7,629 bases of DNA from JBGPNN01 sp041487495 (GTDB lineage: Bacteria > Sysuimicrobiota > Sysuimicrobiia > Sysuimicrobiales > Humicultoraceae): the NCBI GenBank assembly GCA_041487495.1, contig JBGPNN010000168.1:1-7629 (forward strand). Reading direction: 5' to 3'. Below are positions 5,834-7,629 of this stretch, piece after piece (position 1 is the first letter of the stretch; every line of letters begins with the position of its first letter). Below the pieces are notes generated by a model. The model saw nothing but the letters and a program-made list of their open reading frames with translations. It did no database searches and had not been told where the DNA came from. The position numbers and the translations under genes are program-made.

Positions 5834-5862
5834 AGGATACCAAACTCATTATATGCCCGCAA
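5834..5862 (-). promoter_or_regulatory. probable promoter of the ispH-der-mutM-DUF971 operon
   Basis: On the minus strand TTGCGG (5862-5857) and TATCCT (5839-5834) are 17 bases apart, and the -10 is preceded by TGG, an extended -10. Start of transcription would be near 5827, about 28 bases before the ispH TTG. A perfect TATAAT (5853-5848) lies inside the spacer but has no -35 of quality at 17-18 bases, so it may serve as an alternative -10 or simply be AT-rich promoter sequence. Confidence 0.5.
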
Positions 5863-5900
5863 CGGCGCACGCATACACACATCCGTGCTACGCTGGCCGC

Positions 5901-5905
5901 GGAGG
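5901..5905 (+). promoter_or_regulatory. ribosome binding site fixing the glpD GTG start
   Basis: GGAGG lies seven bases before GTG 5913. The same frame is open from an ATG at 5829, but the added 28 residues (His/Tyr-rich, no homology to the enzyme) overlap the ispH promoter region. Confidence 0.7.
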
Positions 5906-5912
5906 CATCGTA

Positions 5913-7553
5913 GTGACGACGACATCCCGACCTGAATATCTCCGGCTGCTGTCGGCCGGTGTCGACGTGCTGGTCATCGGGGGCGGCATCACCGGCGCGG
6001 GCGTGGCGCTCGACGCCGCGAGCCGCGGGTACCGCGTGGGTCTGGTCGAGCGCGCGGACTACGCGTGCGGTACCAGCAGCCGGTCGACCAAGCTCATCCA
6101 CGGCGGCATCCGCTACCTCCCGCAGGGACATATCGGGCTCGTTCGCGACGCCCTGCGCGAGCGCACGCTGCTGCTCACATTGGCCCGACACGTGGCGCGG
6201 CCCCTCGCATTTGTCGTACCCTTGTACGCGCGGACGACACGGCCTCTGGGGATCAACCTCCCGGCGATTGTGCGGCCGTTCGCGCCGCTCGGCGTGCGGA
6301 TCGGCCTGCTGGCGTACGATGCGTTTGCCCGGAGCCCCGCGCTGCGCCATCGCGTGCTACCCCGGGCCGCCCTCGAACGCGAGGCGCCCGATCTGCGCAC
6401 CGACGGGCTACGCAGCACGCTTGTGTACTACGACGCCCGGACCGATGACGTGCGCCTCACACATTCGGTCCTGGCGACGGCACGAGCGTACGGTGCGGCC
6501 ACGTTGAACTACGCGGCTGTGGTCGGATTCACGCGGGCCGGGGAGCGGGTCAGCGGTGCCCGTCTCGAAGATCGCCTGACGGGACAAACCGTCGACGTCC
6601 CCGCGCGGGTTGTCGTCAACGCCACCGGCATCTGGGCGGAGACCCTCGCTGCGATGGACGGCGCGCCCGCCTTCCACATCCGCCACAGCAAGGGTGTGCA
6701 CCTGGTGCTGCGGCCCGGCGCAATGCGGGGATCGATGGCGACCGTCATTCCCGAAACCGACGACGGCCGGCTCGCGTTCATCGTGCCCTGGGCCGACCGG
6801 TGGGTGCTGGGGACCACGGACGATGCCTACACTGGAGACCTGGTTGAACCGCCCGTCACGTCCATCGACGTGGGCTATCTGCTGGATCACGCTAACCGAT
6901 ACCTCAAGCGACCGTTGGGTGCCGCCGACATCACCGCCACATACGCGGGAATTCGGCCGCTTGTGGCCGCCGCGGCCGGCTCGACGGCGGCCCTGTCACG
7001 CGATCATCACCTGAGCGTCTCGCCGAGTGGGCTGGTCACCATCACCGGGGGCAAACTCACGACCTATCGCAAGATGGCTCAGGACACCGTCGATGCGATC
7101 GTGGCCCGGGACGGCGGCCGGCGGCCGTGCCGGACGGCGACTATCGCGCTGGCGGGGAGCGCCGGTCTCGCCGAGGCCAAGGCGACGCTCGATGCCTCAC
7201 CGCTGGCCGCAGACCAGCGGGTGCACTTGCTGGAGACGTACGGATCGGCCGCCGTGGACATCCTGGCACTCAGCACCGACGATCCCGCCCTGGGGCGGCC
7301 GCTGGCCGACGGCGTGCCGGGTGTGGCGGCGGAAGTCGTCTACGCGTGCCGGGCCGAGCAGGCCCTGACCCTGGCGGACTGCCTCTACCTGCGCACGAGG
7401 CTGGCTGTGCTCGACGCCGGGGCATCCGATCGCGCGGCGGATGGCGTGGGAGCGCTGATGGCGCGCTGCCTCGGTTGGCACGCCGGCGAACTAGCGCGGC
7501 AGCGCGAGGCCTACGAGGCGATGCGTGCGCGCGAACGCAGCCGCGCCGCCTGA
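5913..7553 (+). CDS. glpD: FAD-dependent glycerol-3-phosphate dehydrogenase
   Basis: GlpD oxidises sn-glycerol 3-phosphate to dihydroxyacetone phosphate at the membrane, passing electrons by FAD to quinones. Read from GTG 5913 it has 546 residues, the usual size. The N-terminal FAD-binding fold is clear: DVLVIGGGITGAGVALDAASRGY (18-40) and a Glu at 46 (LVERADY). GTSSRSTKLIHGGIRYL (53-69) is the hallmark of the family. Further matches are YYDARTDDVRL (172-182), VNATGIWAE (235-243), SKGVHLVL (259-266), IPETDDGRLAFIVPW (279-293), GTTDDAYTG (300-308), GIRPLV (346-351) and GGKLTTYRKMAQDTVD (379-394). Residues 400-530 form the C-terminal helical DAO_C domain, ending with YLRTRLAVLDAG (492-503). It is divergent from ispH, stands alone, and no glpK, glpF or regulator gene is visible nearby. 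An oxidase using oxygen is possible within the same superfamily but less likely. Confidence 0.93.
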   Translation: MTTTSRPEYLRLLSAGVDVLVIGGGITGAGVALDAASRGYRVGLVERADYACGTSSRSTKLIHGGIRYLPQGHIGLVRDALRERTLLLTLARHVARPLAFVVPLYARTTRPLGINLPAIVRPFAPLGVRIGLLAYDAFARSPALRHRVLPRAALEREAPDLRTDGLRSTLVYYDARTDDVRLTHSVLATARAYGAATLNYAAVVGFTRAGERVSGARLEDRLTGQTVDVPARVVVNATGIWAETLAAMDGAPAFHIRHSKGVHLVLRPGAMRGSMATVIPETDDGRLAFIVPWADRWVLGTTDDAYTGDLVEPPVTSIDVGYLLDHANRYLKRPLGAADITATYAGIRPLVAAAAGSTAALSRDHHLSVSPSGLVTITGGKLTTYRKMAQDTVDAIVARDGGRRPCRTATIALAGSAGLAEAKATLDASPLAADQRVHLLETYGSAAVDILALSTDDPALGRPLADGVPGVAAEVVYACRAEQALTLADCLYLRTRLAVLDAGASDRAADGVGALMARCLGWHAGELARQREAYEAMRARERSRAA

Positions 7554-7556
7554 CCC

Positions 7557-7628
7557 CTAGTCTCTCGGCGGCGGTAGCGTAAACTCGCGTTCGGCCAGCA
7601 CCGCGCGCACGCGGCTGGGGTGGTTCGA
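7557..7628 (-). CDS. C-terminal end of an unidentified gene (partial)
   Basis: The minus strand from the window edge reads 23 residues, SNHPSRVRAVLAEREFTLPP and three more, ending in TAG at 7559-7557. The residue make-up and GC-rich third positions look like true coding sequence, and the convergent layout with glpD (three bases apart) leaves no other explanation for this stretch. The gene starts outside the window. I do not recognise the family from so short a tail. Confidence 0.5.
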   Translation of the reverse strand, partial: SNHPSRVRAVLAEREFTLPPPRD

Positions 7629-7629
7629 C

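Noticed and set aside
5829..5912. 28-residue upstream extension of GlpD from ATG 5829
   Set aside because: GGAGG before GTG 5913 and the family N-terminus support the later start; the extension covers the ispH promoter area.

Overview
The window is GC-rich bacterial DNA with GTG and TTG starts and closely spaced genes. A four-gene housekeeping operon and a glycerol-phosphate dehydrogenase are flanked on the left by small, poorly known genes. The taxon cannot be fixed from sequence alone. The alternative starts, the IspH-Der gene pair, a DUF971 protein and an atypical Fpg-type glycosylase would fit an uncultured GC-rich lineage, but this is only an inference. No CRISPR array, tRNA, rRNA, IS element or integrase was seen.

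Left part (1-2408). Reading leftward are a remnant of an antibiotic-biosynthesis-monooxygenase-like (ABM) gene (364-546), which seems to have lost its middle, and an overlapping small protein with two zinc-binding clusters (78-395). Divergent from these is a secreted helical protein rich in conserved-looking histidines (756-1409). A near-perfect 16-base palindrome and a UUCG-capped hairpin lie in the gap between them. A three-helix membrane protein follows on the minus strand (1494-1892), then a short secreted protein with an internal repeat on the plus strand (2094-2408).

Centre (2423-5799, minus strand). ispH, der, an Fpg/Nei glycosylase gene and a DUF971 gene overlap or abut at every junction, so they very probably form one translationally coupled transcript. 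They cover isoprenoid precursor synthesis (Fe-S reductase), ribosome assembly (double GTPase), base excision repair and a probable zinc-binding protein. A plausible extended -10 promoter lies before ispH. Three of these enzymes carry departures at normally conserved positions: Tyr for the substrate-binding His in IspH, TKWD for NKWD in Der, and a missing fourth zinc-finger Cys plus a changed RRFG loop in the glycosylase.

Right part (5913-7629). A divergent FAD-dependent glycerol-3-phosphate dehydrogenase (glpD, GTG start) is followed, convergently and only three bases away, by the C-terminal end of a minus-strand gene cut by the window edge. Positions 1-77 hold nothing I can identify, and no gene-free stretch exceeds 300 bases. 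I see no clear novel multi-gene system. The most unusual parts are the left-edge ABM/zinc-protein junction and the atypical glycosylase coupled to DUF971.
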